Assembly: GCA_964539745.1 (NCBI GenBank)
Contig: CAZIJU010000002.1
Coordinates: 1 to 64,000, forward strand
Length of the DNA stretch: 64,000 bases
Direction: 5' to 3'
DNA from: DSNY01 sp964539745
GTDB lineage: Bacteria; Pseudomonadota; Gammaproteobacteria; Burkholderiales; Burkholderiaceae_F
The position numbers and the translations under genes were made by a program. This document shows positions 26,818 to 35,978 of the stretch, piece by piece. The number at the start of each line of letters is the position of its first letter. Within the stretch, counting starts at the first letter, position 1. The notes under the pieces were generated by a model, which was given only the letters and a program-made list of their open reading frames with translations, was not told the origin of the DNA and searched no databases.

Positions 26818-28809
26818 ATGTCTCGACCGGGGTCGCAGCGACGACAGCGGCCGGTGCGCCGCGACTGCGAGGACACCTTGAACGTTCGCGGAGACGCACG
26901 ACGCAGCGGCGAGCGCGCCGGATCGGCGGGCGGACCGTTGACGAGTCACGACGTCTACCTGCTGCGCGAAGGCACGCATACGCGTCTGTACCGCAGGCTC
27001 GGCTGCCATCTGAACGCGCGCGGCGCGCACTTTGGCGTCTGGGCCCCGAACGCCGAGCGCGTGAGCGTGATCGGCGATTTCAACGGCTGGGATGCTCAGG
27101 CGAGCCCGCTCGCGCCGCGCGCCGACGGCTGCGGCGTGTGGGAAGGGGAGGTCGCGGGCGTTCAGCCGGGGCACGGGTACAAATACCGCATCGTCACGCG
27201 CGCCGGCGAGGCGCTGGACAAAGCCGACCCGTTCGCGTTCTTCGCCGAGATGCCGCCCGCCACCGCCTCGCGCGCATGGACGCTCGAGTACGCATGGGGC
27301 GACGACGAGTGGATGGCCGGGCGCCGCCGCCGCAACGCGCTCGACGCGCCGATGGCGATCTACGAGGTGCACCTCGGTTCGTGGCGGCGCGATGCGCACG
27401 GCCACTGGCTCGGTTATCGCGAACTCGCGCATCAACTCGCCGACTACGCGAGTCAGATGGGCTTCACGCACGTCGAGCTGATGCCGGTGACCGAACACCC
27501 GTTCTACGGTTCATGGGGCTACCAGTGCACCGGCTACTTCGCGCCGACCGCGCGGTACGGCACGCCGCAGGACTTCAAGTATTTCGTCGACGTGCTGCAC
27601 CGCGCCGGCATCGGCGTGATCCTCGACTGGGTGCCTTCGCACTTTCCGGCCGACGCGCACGGGCTGGCGCGCTTCGACGGAACGTACCTGTACGAGCACC
27701 AGGACCCGCGGCAGGGCTTCCATCCGGAGTGGAACTCGTCGATCTTCAACTACGGCCGGCACGAGGTGCGCGCCTTCCTGCTGTCGAGCGCGTTGTTCTG
27801 GCTCGACGAGTACCACGTCGACGGGCTGCGCGTCGACGCGGTGGCGTCGATGCTGTATCTGGACTACGCGCGCAGGCAAGGCGAGTGGATCCCCAACCGT
27901 TACGGCGGGCGCGAGAACCTGGAGGCGATCGAGTTCCTGCGCATGCTCAACGAATCCGCCTACCGCGACCACCCCGACGTGCAGCTGATCGCGGAGGAAT
28001 CGACCGCCTGGCCGATGGTGTCGCGGCCGGTGTATCTGGGCGGCCTGGGATTCGGGCTGAAGTGGAACATGGGCTGGATGCACGACACGCTCGCGTACAT
28101 GCAGCAGGATCCGATCCATCGCCGCTACCACCACGACAAGCTCACGTTCTCGCTGCTGTACGCGTTTCACGAGAACTTCGTGCTGCCGCTGTCGCACGAC
28201 GAGGTCGTCTACGGCAAGGGCTCGCTCGTCGGCCGCATGCCCGGCGACACATGGCAGCAGTTCGCCAATCTGCGGCTGCTGTTCGGCTACATGTGGACGC
28301 ATCCCGGCAAGAAGCTGCTGTTCATGGGTGGCGAGTTCGGCCAGCGGCCGGAGTGGAACCACGACGCGGCGCTCGAGTGGTTCGTGCTCGAGCATGTCGA
28401 GCAAGCCGGCGTGCAGCGCTGGGTCAAGGATCTGAACCGCCTGTATCGCAACGAACCGGCGCTGCATCAGTTCGATTTCGATGCACGCGGCTTCGAATGG
28501 ATCGACTGCGAGGACCGCGACGCGAGCGTTCTTTCGTTCCTGCGCCGCGCCGCCGACGGAGCCGAGCTGCTCGTGGTGTGCCACTTCACGCCGGTGCCGC
28601 GCTTCAACTACATCGTCGGTGCGCCGGCGGGTGGCCGCTGGCGTGAGCTGCTGAACAGCGATGCGCGCGACTACGGCGGCAGCGGAATGGGCAATTTCGG
28701 CGCGGTCGAGGCCGCCTCGGTGAGGGCGCACGGCCGGCCGTTTTCGCTGTCGCTCACCTTGCCTCCGCTCGCGATGCTGGTCTTCGCACGCGATCGGAAC
28801 GAGGGCTGA
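26818..28809 (+). CDS. glgB: 1,4-alpha-glucan branching enzyme (short form)
   Basis: GH13_9 branching enzyme forming alpha-1,6 links in glycogen. A CBM48 module (FGVWAPNAERVSVIGDFNGWD) precedes the barrel, with ELMPVTEHPFYGSWGYQ, the nucleophile in HVDGLRVDAVASMLYLDY, the acid in LIAEESTAWP and LSHDEVVYGKGSL. It lacks the extra N1 module of longer enzymes. The start is uncertain: ATG 26818 adds an Arg-rich stretch without homology, while a TTG near 26938 (LTSHDVYLLREG) would give the conventional N-terminus. It lies closely after the fusion gene, in the place treZ often occupies in other clusters, but the sequence is clearly GlgB. Confidence 0.93.
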   Translation: MSRPGSQRRQRPVRRDCEDTLNVRGDARRSGERAGSAGGPLTSHDVYLLREGTHTRLYRRLGCHLNARGAHFGVWAPNAERVSVIGDFNGWDAQASPLAPRADGCGVWEGEVAGVQPGHGYKYRIVTRAGEALDKADPFAFFAEMPPATASRAWTLEYAWGDDEWMAGRRRRNALDAPMAIYEVHLGSWRRDAHGHWLGYRELAHQLADYASQMGFTHVELMPVTEHPFYGSWGYQCTGYFAPTARYGTPQDFKYFVDVLHRAGIGVILDWVPSHFPADAHGLARFDGTYLYEHQDPRQGFHPEWNSSIFNYGRHEVRAFLLSSALFWLDEYHVDGLRVDAVASMLYLDYARRQGEWIPNRYGGRENLEAIEFLRMLNESAYRDHPDVQLIAEESTAWPMVSRPVYLGGLGFGLKWNMGWMHDTLAYMQQDPIHRRYHHDKLTFSLLYAFHENFVLPLSHDEVVYGKGSLVGRMPGDTWQQFANLRLLFGYMWTHPGKKLLFMGGEFGQRPEWNHDAALEWFVLEHVEQAGVQRWVKDLNRLYRNEPALHQFDFDARGFEWIDCEDRDASVLSFLRRAADGAELLVVCHFTPVPRFNYIVGAPAGGRWRELLNSDARDYGGSGMGNFGAVEAASVRAHGRPFSLSLTLPPLAMLVFARDRNEG

Positions 28810-28906
28810 CGCGGCCCGAACGCGGCGCCGGACCGTTCGACCTGCACTTCGTCTGCGCGCTTCGCCGCTGGCGGCGGTTGCCGCGACGCCGGCGATGGAT
28901 CCGCAC

Positions 28907-29890
28907 TCAGCCGTTCGCTTCGACCGTTGGCGCGCTCGCCGCACCCGCGAGGATGCGCGCCAGCCCGCGCAGCGCGAGGTCGTCGGAATCGACGCGATAA
29001 CACGGCACGTCGCGCAGCAGCGCGTTGAAGCGGCCCTTGTCCTCGAAGCCGTCACGCAGCGCCGTCGCGTCGAAGGCACGGCCGAGGCCCTTCAGAACGC
29101 CGCCGGTGAGGTAGACGCCGCCGGTCGCGCCGAACGCGAGCGCGACATCGCCGGCAAATTCGCCGAGCGCGCGCGAAAATGCGCTCGCCGCGCGCAGCGC
29201 GGCTGCCTCGCCGGCTTGCGCAGCCGCTGCGACGGCTGCAGGCGCGCGAGCCTCGTCGGCGCCGCGCGCCGCCGCGTCGAACAGCGCGAGTCCGTCGCCG
29301 CACAACAGACGTTCCCACGAGACGCGGCCGAAACGCCTGTGCGCGCGTTCGTACGCCGATTGCGCGAGCGCGCCGGAAGGGGCGGCGCTCATGTGTCCCG
29401 CCTCGCTTGCGATCACGTGCTCGCGCCCGTCCAGCCGTGCGATCGCTGCCGCGCCCAATCCGGTGCCGGGCCCGAGAACGACCGACATGCCCGCGGCCCG
29501 CGCGCTGCCGCCGACAGGCGTGCGCTCGCTGGGCGCGAGTCCGCCGATACCGGCGGCGGCCGCGACGAAGTCGTTCGCCACGAGAAGCCGCGACAGGCCG
29601 AGCGCCGCACGCAGGCCGTCCGCGGTGAAAGTCCAGTCGCGATTGGTCATCCGCATCGCGCCCGTGCCGACGGGCAGCGCGAACGCGAGCAGCGCCTGCC
29701 GCGCAGCCGGCGCGACGTCGCGCCGGTAGCGGTCGATCAGCGCAGCGAGATCGGCGAAGTCGTCGTTGTCATAGCGTGCGAAGCCCTCGAGCCCGGCGGC
29801 GGTCCAGCGCGCGAAGCGCGCGTGCGTGCCGCCGATGTCGCCGACGATCCACTCGGCGTTGCCTTGCGGCGGACGTTGCGTGGTACCCAT
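28907..29890 (-). CDS. glk: glucokinase
   Basis: ATP-dependent phosphorylation of glucose, 327 residues, the size of the proteobacterial Glk family. Seen are the phosphate-binding VGDIGGTHARFA, the glucose-binding NDFVAAAAGIGGL, LGPGTGLGAAAI and EAGHMSAAP, and the second glycine block VYLTGGVLKGLG. It converges with glgB across a 97-base gap and would take the glucose released by MalQ and GlgX into glycolysis. Confidence 0.94.
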   Translation of the reverse strand: MGTTQRPPQGNAEWIVGDIGGTHARFARWTAAGLEGFARYDNDDFADLAALIDRYRRDVAPAARQALLAFALPVGTGAMRMTNRDWTFTADGLRAALGLSRLLVANDFVAAAAGIGGLAPSERTPVGGSARAAGMSVVLGPGTGLGAAAIARLDGREHVIASEAGHMSAAPSGALAQSAYERAHRRFGRVSWERLLCGDGLALFDAAARGADEARAPAAVAAAAQAGEAAALRAASAFSRALGEFAGDVALAFGATGGVYLTGGVLKGLGRAFDATALRDGFEDKGRFNALLRDVPCYRVDSDDLALRGLARILAGAASAPTVEANG

Positions 29891-29917
29891 GCGGCGAGTC
29901 TGCCACGCGGCGCGGCG

Positions 29918-30214
29918 TCAGAGCGCGACGCCGGGCGCGAGCAGTCCGTGGGTTTCCGGATGGCGCCGCATGTACGCGCGCACGTACGAGCATTGCGGCG
30001 CGACCTTCAGTCCGCTTGCCGCCGCATGATCGAGTGCGGCGCGCACCAGTGCGGCGGCGATTCCGCGGCCCTCGAGCGCCGGGGCGACCTCGGTATGAAA
30101 GATGCGCATCACGCCGCCGTCGAGCCGGTAATCGGCGCGACACAACAAACCTTCGATGCGCGCCTCGAAGCGCGAGGCGGATGCGTTGTGAACGACTTCG
30201 AACGGCGTGCGCAT
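29918..30214 (-). CDS. short GNAT-like acetyltransferase (YjdJ/NATD1 type)
   Basis: A 98-residue minimal GNAT fold: YRLDGGVMRIFHTEVAPALEGRGIAAALVRAALDHA holds the acetyl-CoA loop (EGRGIA), and KVAPQCSYVRAYMRRHPE is the conserved C-terminal block of this small family. Substrate unknown. The frame is open upstream, but the ATG at 30214 gives the standard N-terminus. Confidence 0.82.
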   Translation of the reverse strand: MRTPFEVVHNASASRFEARIEGLLCRADYRLDGGVMRIFHTEVAPALEGRGIAAALVRAALDHAAASGLKVAPQCSYVRAYMRRHPETHGLLAPGVAL

Positions 30215-30335
30215 GGCGCAAGTCTGCCACGCGCGCGGTCGCAGTCGGTCGCGCCTCTTGCCGAGCGCGATTTCACGGCGAGCGCCGGCGAGCGACTTCG
30301 CGTTTCGTCGTGCCTCGGCGGCGCGGGGCTGCGGC

Positions 30336-31790
30336 TCAGCGCGTTCGCCGGAACGCCGCCTGCAGCGCGGGCGGCAGATTGCTGCGCACGTTGCCGTCGT
30401 CTTCGCGGCGCGGCGCGCGGTCGTGCCGGGGGGTGCTGTGCGCTGCGCCTTGCGCCGGCTTGGCCGGACGCGGCGGGTGCGCTGCGTGGCTGCGCTTCGG
30501 CTGCGCTTCGGCCGGGCGCGGGTGGCGATGCTCGCTGCGCTGGGACTCGGCGGATCGCGCTGCGTGCCGGACCGGCGCGTGCGGTTTCGCGGCTCGCTGC
30601 TGAGGCCGCGCGGGTTGGCGCTCATCCTCCACCGGGATCGTCCCCGGTTTGCCGGCCTCGAATCCGGGCACGACGACGCGTGCGATGGGCTTTTTCAGCA
30701 ACCGCTCGATGTCGCGCAGAAAGGCGTACTCGTCGGGCGACACCAGCGACACCGCATGCCCCGGGCTGCCGGCGCGGCCGGTGCGGCCGATGCGGTGCAC
30801 GTAATCCTCGGGCACGTTCGGCAGCTCGTAGTTGACCACATGCGGGAGCTGCTCGATGTCGAGCCCGCGCGCGGCGATGTCGGTGGCGACCAGCACGCGC
30901 ACGCTGCCGCCCTTGAAGCCGGCGAGCGCACGCGTACGCGCGCCTTGGCTCTTGTTGCCGTGGATCGCCGCCGCTGCGAGCCCGTCCTTGTTGAGCTGCT
31001 CGGCGAGCCGGTTGGCGCCGTGCTTCATTCGCGTGAAGACCAGCACCTGGCGCCAGTCGCCCTGCGCGATCAGGTCGCGCAGCAGTGCGCGCTTGCGCTC
31101 CTTGGCGACAGGATGGACGACCTGCGTGACGAGTGCGGACGCCTCGTTGCGGCGCGCGACTTCGACGGTGGCCGGGTCGTGCAGCAGCCCGTGCGCGAGC
31201 GCGCGGATCTCGTCGGAGAACGTCGCGGAAAACAGCAGGTTCTGGCGCTTCTTCGGCAGTTGCGCGAGCACGCGCTTGATGTCGGGGATGAAACCCATGT
31301 CGAGCATGCGATCGGCTTCGTCGAGCACGAGCACCTCGACCTTCGACAGATCGACCGTGCGTTGGCCGACGTGGTCGAGCAACCGTCCCGGCGTGGCGAC
31401 CAGGATGTCGACGCCGCGTTTCAGCGCCGCGATCTGCGGCACGATGCCCACGCCGCCGAAGATCACCGCCGACGAAACGCGCAGATGGCGGCCGTAGGTG
31501 CGCACCGCCTCCTCGACCTGCGCGGCGAGTTCGCGGGTGGGCGCGAGCACGAGCGCGCGCACGGTATTCGGCGCGGCCTTGTGCGGATGCGCGGCGAGCC
31601 GCTGCAGGATCGGCAGCGTGAAACCCGCCGTCTTGCCGGTGCCCGTCTGCGCGGCGGCGAGCACGTCGCGGCCGGCGAGGATCAGCGGAATCGCCTGCGA
31701 CTGGATCGGCGTCGGTTGCGTGTAGCCCTCGTCGGCAACGGCGCGAACGAGTGCGGGCGCGAGCCCGAGGCTCTGGAAATCTGAACTCAA
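30336..31790 (-). CDS. rhlE: DEAD-box RNA helicase, RhlE-like
   Basis: A 484-residue ATP-dependent RNA helicase with all core motifs: Q-motif FQSLGLAPALVRAVADEGY...PTPIQ, AQTGTGKT, PTRELA, TPGRLLD, DEAD, SAT, and HRIGRTGRAG. The C-terminal 120 residues are a basic, Pro/His/Arg-rich tail typical of RhlE for RNA contact. The start is TTG at 31790, chosen because AGGAGA lies 5 bases before it and the protein begins directly before the Q-motif; no better ATG is in frame. RhlE-type helicases act in ribosome assembly and RNA turnover and are often cold-induced. Confidence 0.92.
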   Translation of the reverse strand: MSSDFQSLGLAPALVRAVADEGYTQPTPIQSQAIPLILAGRDVLAAAQTGTGKTAGFTLPILQRLAAHPHKAAPNTVRALVLAPTRELAAQVEEAVRTYGRHLRVSSAVIFGGVGIVPQIAALKRGVDILVATPGRLLDHVGQRTVDLSKVEVLVLDEADRMLDMGFIPDIKRVLAQLPKKRQNLLFSATFSDEIRALAHGLLHDPATVEVARRNEASALVTQVVHPVAKERKRALLRDLIAQGDWRQVLVFTRMKHGANRLAEQLNKDGLAAAAIHGNKSQGARTRALAGFKGGSVRVLVATDIAARGLDIEQLPHVVNYELPNVPEDYVHRIGRTGRAGSPGHAVSLVSPDEYAFLRDIERLLKKPIARVVVPGFEAGKPGTIPVEDERQPARPQQRAAKPHAPVRHAARSAESQRSEHRHPRPAEAQPKRSHAAHPPRPAKPAQGAAHSTPRHDRAPRREDDGNVRSNLPPALQAAFRRTR

Positions 31791-32118
31791 GACATTCTCC
31801 TGAAGCACGGCCTGTGCGCATCGAGCGCAGAACCGGTTCAGGCAAATGCGATGAAGGGGAACTTTCGGGGAAACCGCGAGATTCGCCGAAGCGAACCTGC
31901 GAAGGACCACGAGGAACAGGTGCCAACCGGAACGACATGCACCTGGAACGGGCTGCACTATACACGACCCGGACCGGTCGAGCCGGCGAATTGGCGCGCT
32001 CCGACCGGGTAGTTCGCAGCGCGATGCGCGCCGTCGCGGCTTGCGGGCAGCCGGGCGCCGCCGCTTCCGCCGCACAGAACGGCTTGTACCGGCTTATACG
32101 CGCGTATAAGCTCGCGCG
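31791..32118. other. divergent intergenic region, rhlE / TetR operon
   Basis: 328 bases hold the rhlE leader on one side (a TATAGT -10-like box on the minus strand at 31962-31957, without a good -35) and the TetR operator on the other. Nothing else is recognised. Confidence 0.5.
32084..32111 (+). promoter_or_regulatory. TetR operator and promoter
   Basis: GCTTATACGCGCGTATAAGC (32092-32111) is a perfect 20-base palindrome ending 7 bases before the regulator's ATG. A -35-like TTGTAC (32084-32089) and a -10-like TATAAG (32105-32110) overlap it with a 15-base spacer. A repressor dimer bound here would block both the promoter and translation start, giving tight autoregulation of the whole operon. 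The implied leader is very short or absent. Confidence 0.75.
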
Positions 32119-32769
32119 ATGGACGGCGGTACGTCGGCGGTCGCCGCGGGGGCGACCCGCGAAAGGCTGCTGCGCAGCGGACTGCAGCTTGCGCGCCGCG
32201 GCGGACTGCGCGCGCTCACGGTACGCGGCGTGGCGGCGCGCGCACGCGTCAACCTCGGTTCCTTCGTCTACCACTTCGGCAGCCGCGACGCCTTCGTCGG
32301 CGAGCTGATCGAGCGCTGGTACGCGCCGCTGCTCGCGCAACTGGAAGTCGCCGCGCACGAGGCGGTTGCGCCGCGCGAACGGCTGCGCCGGCTCGTGCTG
32401 CGGGTGGCGGACTGGGTCGTCACCAACCGCGAATTCCTGTCGCAGCTCGTGATGGACGCCTCCGCCGGCGAGCGCGCCGCGCAACGCTTCCTGCGCTCGC
32501 TCGGCGAGCGCCACCCGGTGCTGGTGCTACAGGCGATCCGCGACGCGCAGCGCGCGCGCGAACTGCGCGCCGAGGAGCCGCTGCACGTGCTGCTGTTCGT
32601 CGTCAGCGCGCTCGGCGTGCCGGTGCTGCTCGCGCAGGGGCTGGGCCGGCGCGGCATGCTGCCGCCGGAGTTCGCGCGTGCGCTGCAGTCGTTTGCGCTC
32701 GAACGTGCGCAGATCGAACGGCGGCTCGACTGGGTGCTGCGCGGGCTCGCGCCCGGGGAGGAAACATGA
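32119..32769 (+). CDS. TetR-family transcriptional regulator (CecR-like context)
   Basis: A 216-residue repressor. The N-terminal helix-turn-helix is TVRGVAARARVNLGSFVYHFGSRDAFV; the helical C-terminal part would bind the inducer. It heads a four-gene efflux operon arranged like the E. coli cecR-ybhGFSR system. The stop overlaps the next ATG by four bases. A perfect palindrome directly before its start is the likely operator. Confidence 0.9.
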   Translation: MDGGTSAVAAGATRERLLRSGLQLARRGGLRALTVRGVAARARVNLGSFVYHFGSRDAFVGELIERWYAPLLAQLEVAAHEAVAPRERLRRLVLRVADWVVTNREFLSQLVMDASAGERAAQRFLRSLGERHPVLVLQAIRDAQRARELRAEEPLHVLLFVVSALGVPVLLAQGLGRRGMLPPEFARALQSFALERAQIERRLDWVLRGLAPGEET

Positions 32770-33743
32770 AGGCTCGTCTGCGTTCGCCGCGCAGCGCCTC
32801 GCTTCTGCTGGTGCTCGCGCTCGCGGCGTGCGGTGCGCGCGACGACGGCCGCTTCACCGGCTACGCGGAGGCGGATCTCGTGTACGTCGCGCCGGGGATC
32901 GCCGGCACGCTGCAGTCGCTTGCGGTCGCGCGCGGGCAGCGCGTCGCGAAGGACGCGGTGCTGTTCGCGCTCGACAGCGACGCCGAGGCGGCCGCACGCG
33001 CCGCGGCCGAGGCGCGGCTCGCCGCGGCAGCGGCGCAAGCGGCGAATCTGCGCAAGGGCCGCCGTCCGGCCGAAGTGCGCGCGATCGAGCAGCAGCTCGC
33101 GCAGGCGCGCGCGAGCCTGGAGGCGTCGACCGCGCAACTGCTGCGCAACGAAAAACTCGTGGAGCAGGGCTTCCTGTCGCCGCTGCAGCTCGACACGCTG
33201 CGCAGTGCGCGCGAGCGCGACGCAGCGCGCGTGCGCGAGCTGCAGGCGCAGCTTGTCGTCGCGCGAGAGGCGGCGCGCCCCGACGAGATCGCCGCGGCCG
33301 ACGCGCAGCGGCGCGCCGCCGCGTTCGAAGTCGAGCAGTCGCGCTGGCGCGAAGAGCAGAAGCGCCGCGTCGCGCCTGCCGACGCGCTGGTATTCGACGT
33401 GCTGTTCCGCGTCGGCGAGTGGGTGCCGGCCGGCGCGCCGGTCGTCGCGCTGTCGCCCGACGGCGGGCTGAAGCTGCGTTTTTTCGTGCCGCAGCCGCAG
33501 CTTGCGCGCATTCGCGTCGGCAGCCGCGTCGAAGTGAGCTGCGACGGCTGCCCGCCGGGGCTCGACGCGGTCGTCACCTTCGTCTCGCCGCAGGCGGAGT
33601 TCACGCCGCCGGTGATCTACAGCAACGAGCGGCGAAGCAAGCTCGTGTTCCTGGTCGAAGCGCGTCCTTCGGACGCGGCGCGCGCACTGCTCAAGCCCGG
33701 GCAGCCGGTCGACGTGCGTCTCGCGGCGGAGGCCGGCAAGTGA
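32766..33743 (+). CDS. HlyD/YbhG-type periplasmic adaptor lipoprotein
   Basis: A 325-residue membrane-fusion protein with lipobox LALAAC near residue 21. A lipoyl-like half (YVAPGIAGTLQSLAVARGQRV), a long coiled-coil hairpin rich in Ala/Arg/Glu (about 75-200) and the second lipoyl/beta-barrel part (VLFRVGEWVPAGAPVVALSPDG) follow. It should link the ABC exporter below to an outer-membrane channel. Its stop overlaps the GTG of the ATPase gene (GTGA). Confidence 0.9.
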   Translation: MKARLRSPRSASLLLVLALAACGARDDGRFTGYAEADLVYVAPGIAGTLQSLAVARGQRVAKDAVLFALDSDAEAAARAAAEARLAAAAAQAANLRKGRRPAEVRAIEQQLAQARASLEASTAQLLRNEKLVEQGFLSPLQLDTLRSARERDAARVRELQAQLVVAREAARPDEIAAADAQRRAAAFEVEQSRWREEQKRRVAPADALVFDVLFRVGEWVPAGAPVVALSPDGGLKLRFFVPQPQLARIRVGSRVEVSCDGCPPGLDAVVTFVSPQAEFTPPVIYSNERRSKLVFLVEARPSDAARALLKPGQPVDVRLAAEAGK

Positions 33744-34660
33744 CGGGCGAGCTCGCGATCGACGTACGCGGACTGACCAAGCGCTACGACGGCCGCGCGG
33801 TCGTCGACGATCTGGCGATCCGGGTACCGCGCGGACGCATCTGCGGGTTCGTCGGCCCGAACGGCAGCGGCAAGACGACGACGATCCGCATGCTGTGTGG
33901 GCTGCTGACGCCGGACGCCGGCGAAGGCACCTGCCTCGGCTTCGACATCCGCCGCGAGTCGCGCCGGATCAAGCTGCGCGTCGGCTACATGACGCAGCGT
34001 TTCGGCCTGTACGAAGATCTGTCGATCGAGGAGAACCTGCGCTTCGTCGCGCGCGTCTACGGGCTGCCGGACGTGAAGGGCGCTGCCACCGAAGCGCTCG
34101 ACGCCCTCGGGCTCGCCGAACGGCGCACGCAACTCGCAGGCACGCTGTCGGGCGGCTGGAAGCAGCGGCTCGCGCTCGCGGCCTGCCTGCTGCACAAACC
34201 GCAGCTTCTGCTGCTCGACGAACCGACCGCCGGCGTCGATCCGCAGGCGCGGCGCGATTTCTGGGCGCACATCCATCAACTCGCCGCCGAAGGCATGACG
34301 GTGCTCGTCAGCACGCATTACATGGACGAAGCCGAGCGCTGCCATCAGATCGCCTATATCTCGCTCGGCCGCCTGCTCGCGGTGGGCACCGCCGAGGAGA
34401 TTCTGGCGGCGGCCAATCTGCGCACCTGGGAGGCCACCGGCGCCGGGCTGCAGCGGCTCGCCGCACGGCTCACGGCGGCCGACTGGCTGGTCATTCCTTT
34501 CGGCACGCGGCTGCGCGTGACCGGCGAGGCGGGCGCGGACCTTCCCGCCTGGCTCGCGCGGCAGCCGGAGCGATTCGACTGCGAAGTCCGCGAGGTCGCC
34601 TCCGGCCTCGAAGACCTGTTCATCTGGCTGATGCGCCATGACCGAGCCCGCAATCGCTAA
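33740..34660 (+). CDS. ABC transporter ATPase of the drug-efflux type
   Basis: A 306-residue single nucleotide-binding domain: Walker A GPNGSGKTT, Q-loop MTQRFGLYEDLS, signature LSGGWKQRLALA, Walker B LLLLDEPTAGVDPQ and H-loop VSTHYMDEAER. The C-terminal part is the usual regulatory extension. E. coli YbhF has two such domains in one chain; here there is only one, so a homodimer is likely. The GTG start overlaps the adaptor stop, and the end overlaps the permease by 23 bases. Confidence 0.93.
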   Translation: MTGELAIDVRGLTKRYDGRAVVDDLAIRVPRGRICGFVGPNGSGKTTTIRMLCGLLTPDAGEGTCLGFDIRRESRRIKLRVGYMTQRFGLYEDLSIEENLRFVARVYGLPDVKGAATEALDALGLAERRTQLAGTLSGGWKQRLALAACLLHKPQLLLLDEPTAGVDPQARRDFWAHIHQLAAEGMTVLVSTHYMDEAERCHQIAYISLGRLLAVGTAEEILAAANLRTWEATGAGLQRLAARLTAADWLVIPFGTRLRVTGEAGADLPAWLARQPERFDCEVREVASGLEDLFIWLMRHDRARNR

Positions 34661-35795
34661 CCGGCTGCCGCGGCTTTCGTGGCGGCGTGTGTGGGCGGTG
34701 CTCGTCAAGGAGTTCACGCAACTAAAACGCGAAAGGCTCACCTTCGCGATGGTGCTCGGCATCCCGATCCTGCAGCTCGTACTGTTCGGCTACGCGATCA
34801 ACACCGACCCGAAGCAGCTGCCGACCGTCGTCGTCGCCGCGGACGCGAGCCCCTATGTGCGCAGCATCGTGCGTGCGGTCGAAAACACCGGCTACTTCCG
34901 CGTGTTCGCGACGGTGACCGACGGCGAGGCCGAGGCGCTGATCGCCGCCGGCGGCGCGCAGTTCGCGCTCGTGTTTCCGTCGGACTTCAGCACGCGGCTG
35001 GCGCGCGGCGAACGGCCGGCGCTGGCGGTCTACGCGGATGCAACCGACCCGTCGGCCACCGGTGCCGCGCTGGCGGCGCTCGTGCAGTTGCCGCAGACCG
35101 CGCTCGCGCACGACCTGCGCGGCCCGCTCGCCGGCCTGCGGCCCGACGCGCCGCCGTTCGAGGTCATCCTGCACCGCCGCTACAACCCGGAAGGCATCAC
35201 GCAGTACAACGTCGTGCCGGGTCTGATCGGCGTGATCCTGACGATGACGCTGGTGCTGATGACCGCGATGGCGATCACGCGCGAGCGCGAGCGCGGAACG
35301 CTGGAGAACCTGCTCGCCACGCCGGTGCGGCCGCTCGAGGTGATGGTCGGCAAGATCCTGCCGTACATGCTGATCGGCTACGTGCAGGTGCTGGTGATCT
35401 ACGCGGCGGCGCGCCTGCTGTTCGCGGTGCCGATGTTCGGCAGTTTCGCGTTGCTGTCGGCGGCGCTGCTGCTGTTCATGCTCGCGCTGCTGTCGATCGG
35501 CTTCACGTTTTCCACGCTCGCCGTCTCGCAGGTGCAGTCGATGCAGATGACGCTGTTCTTCTTCCTGCCGAACGTGCTGCTGTCGGGCTTCATGTTCCCG
35601 TTCCGCGGCATGCCGCAATGGGCGCAGTGGATCGGCGAGATCCTGCCGCTGACCCACTTCCTGCGCATCGTGCGCGCCGTGATGCTGAAGGGCGCCGGGC
35701 TCGCGGACGTGGCTGCGCACGCGCTGCCGATCGCCGTGTTCATCGCCGTCGTCGGCGCGATCGCGCTGAAGCGCTACCGGCAGACGCTCGATTGA
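34638..35795 (+). CDS. ABC-2 type permease
   Basis: A 385-residue permease of the YbhS/YbhR type: one N-terminal transmembrane segment (MVLGIPILQLVLFGYAIN), a large periplasmic domain (about 45-180) and a C-terminal set of five helices starting VVPGLIGVILTMTLVLMTAM, with the cytoplasmic coupling block RERERGTLENLLATPV. Only one permease gene is present, so it probably works as a homodimer. Last gene of the TetR operon; it converges with the aminopeptidase gene. Confidence 0.92.
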   Translation: MTEPAIANRLPRLSWRRVWAVLVKEFTQLKRERLTFAMVLGIPILQLVLFGYAINTDPKQLPTVVVAADASPYVRSIVRAVENTGYFRVFATVTDGEAEALIAAGGAQFALVFPSDFSTRLARGERPALAVYADATDPSATGAALAALVQLPQTALAHDLRGPLAGLRPDAPPFEVILHRRYNPEGITQYNVVPGLIGVILTMTLVLMTAMAITRERERGTLENLLATPVRPLEVMVGKILPYMLIGYVQVLVIYAAARLLFAVPMFGSFALLSAALLLFMLALLSIGFTFSTLAVSQVQSMQMTLFFFLPNVLLSGFMFPFRGMPQWAQWIGEILPLTHFLRIVRAVMLKGAGLADVAAHALPIAVFIAVVGAIALKRYRQTLD

Positions 35796-35978
35796 GTTCG
35801 CTGCGGCGCCGCTTCGGCACGCCTGAGGCGAACCGATTGCGCTTGCATGCTTTGCCTGTCTTCGTGGCGAGCACATCGGCCGTGGACGCCCGCGGCTGGC
35901 GCCCACGCGGGGGCCGCGGAGAGCGTCTGCTCGATGTTCCGCGCCGTCCGTATTGAAGGCGCGGTGGTCGGACCATGT

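Noticed and set aside
26762..26881. Short open frame MTMMFVAMLPNAA... between the MalQ-TreY fusion and glgB
   Set aside because: No homology I recognise; it is 39 codons long and overlaps possible glgB starts. I considered a glgA remnant but the sequence does not match its N-terminus.
31830..31900. rhlE leader containing GGTTTCCCC, similar to a csp leader block
   Set aside because: Only nine bases in common and no shared order of blocks, so not enough to call a common element.
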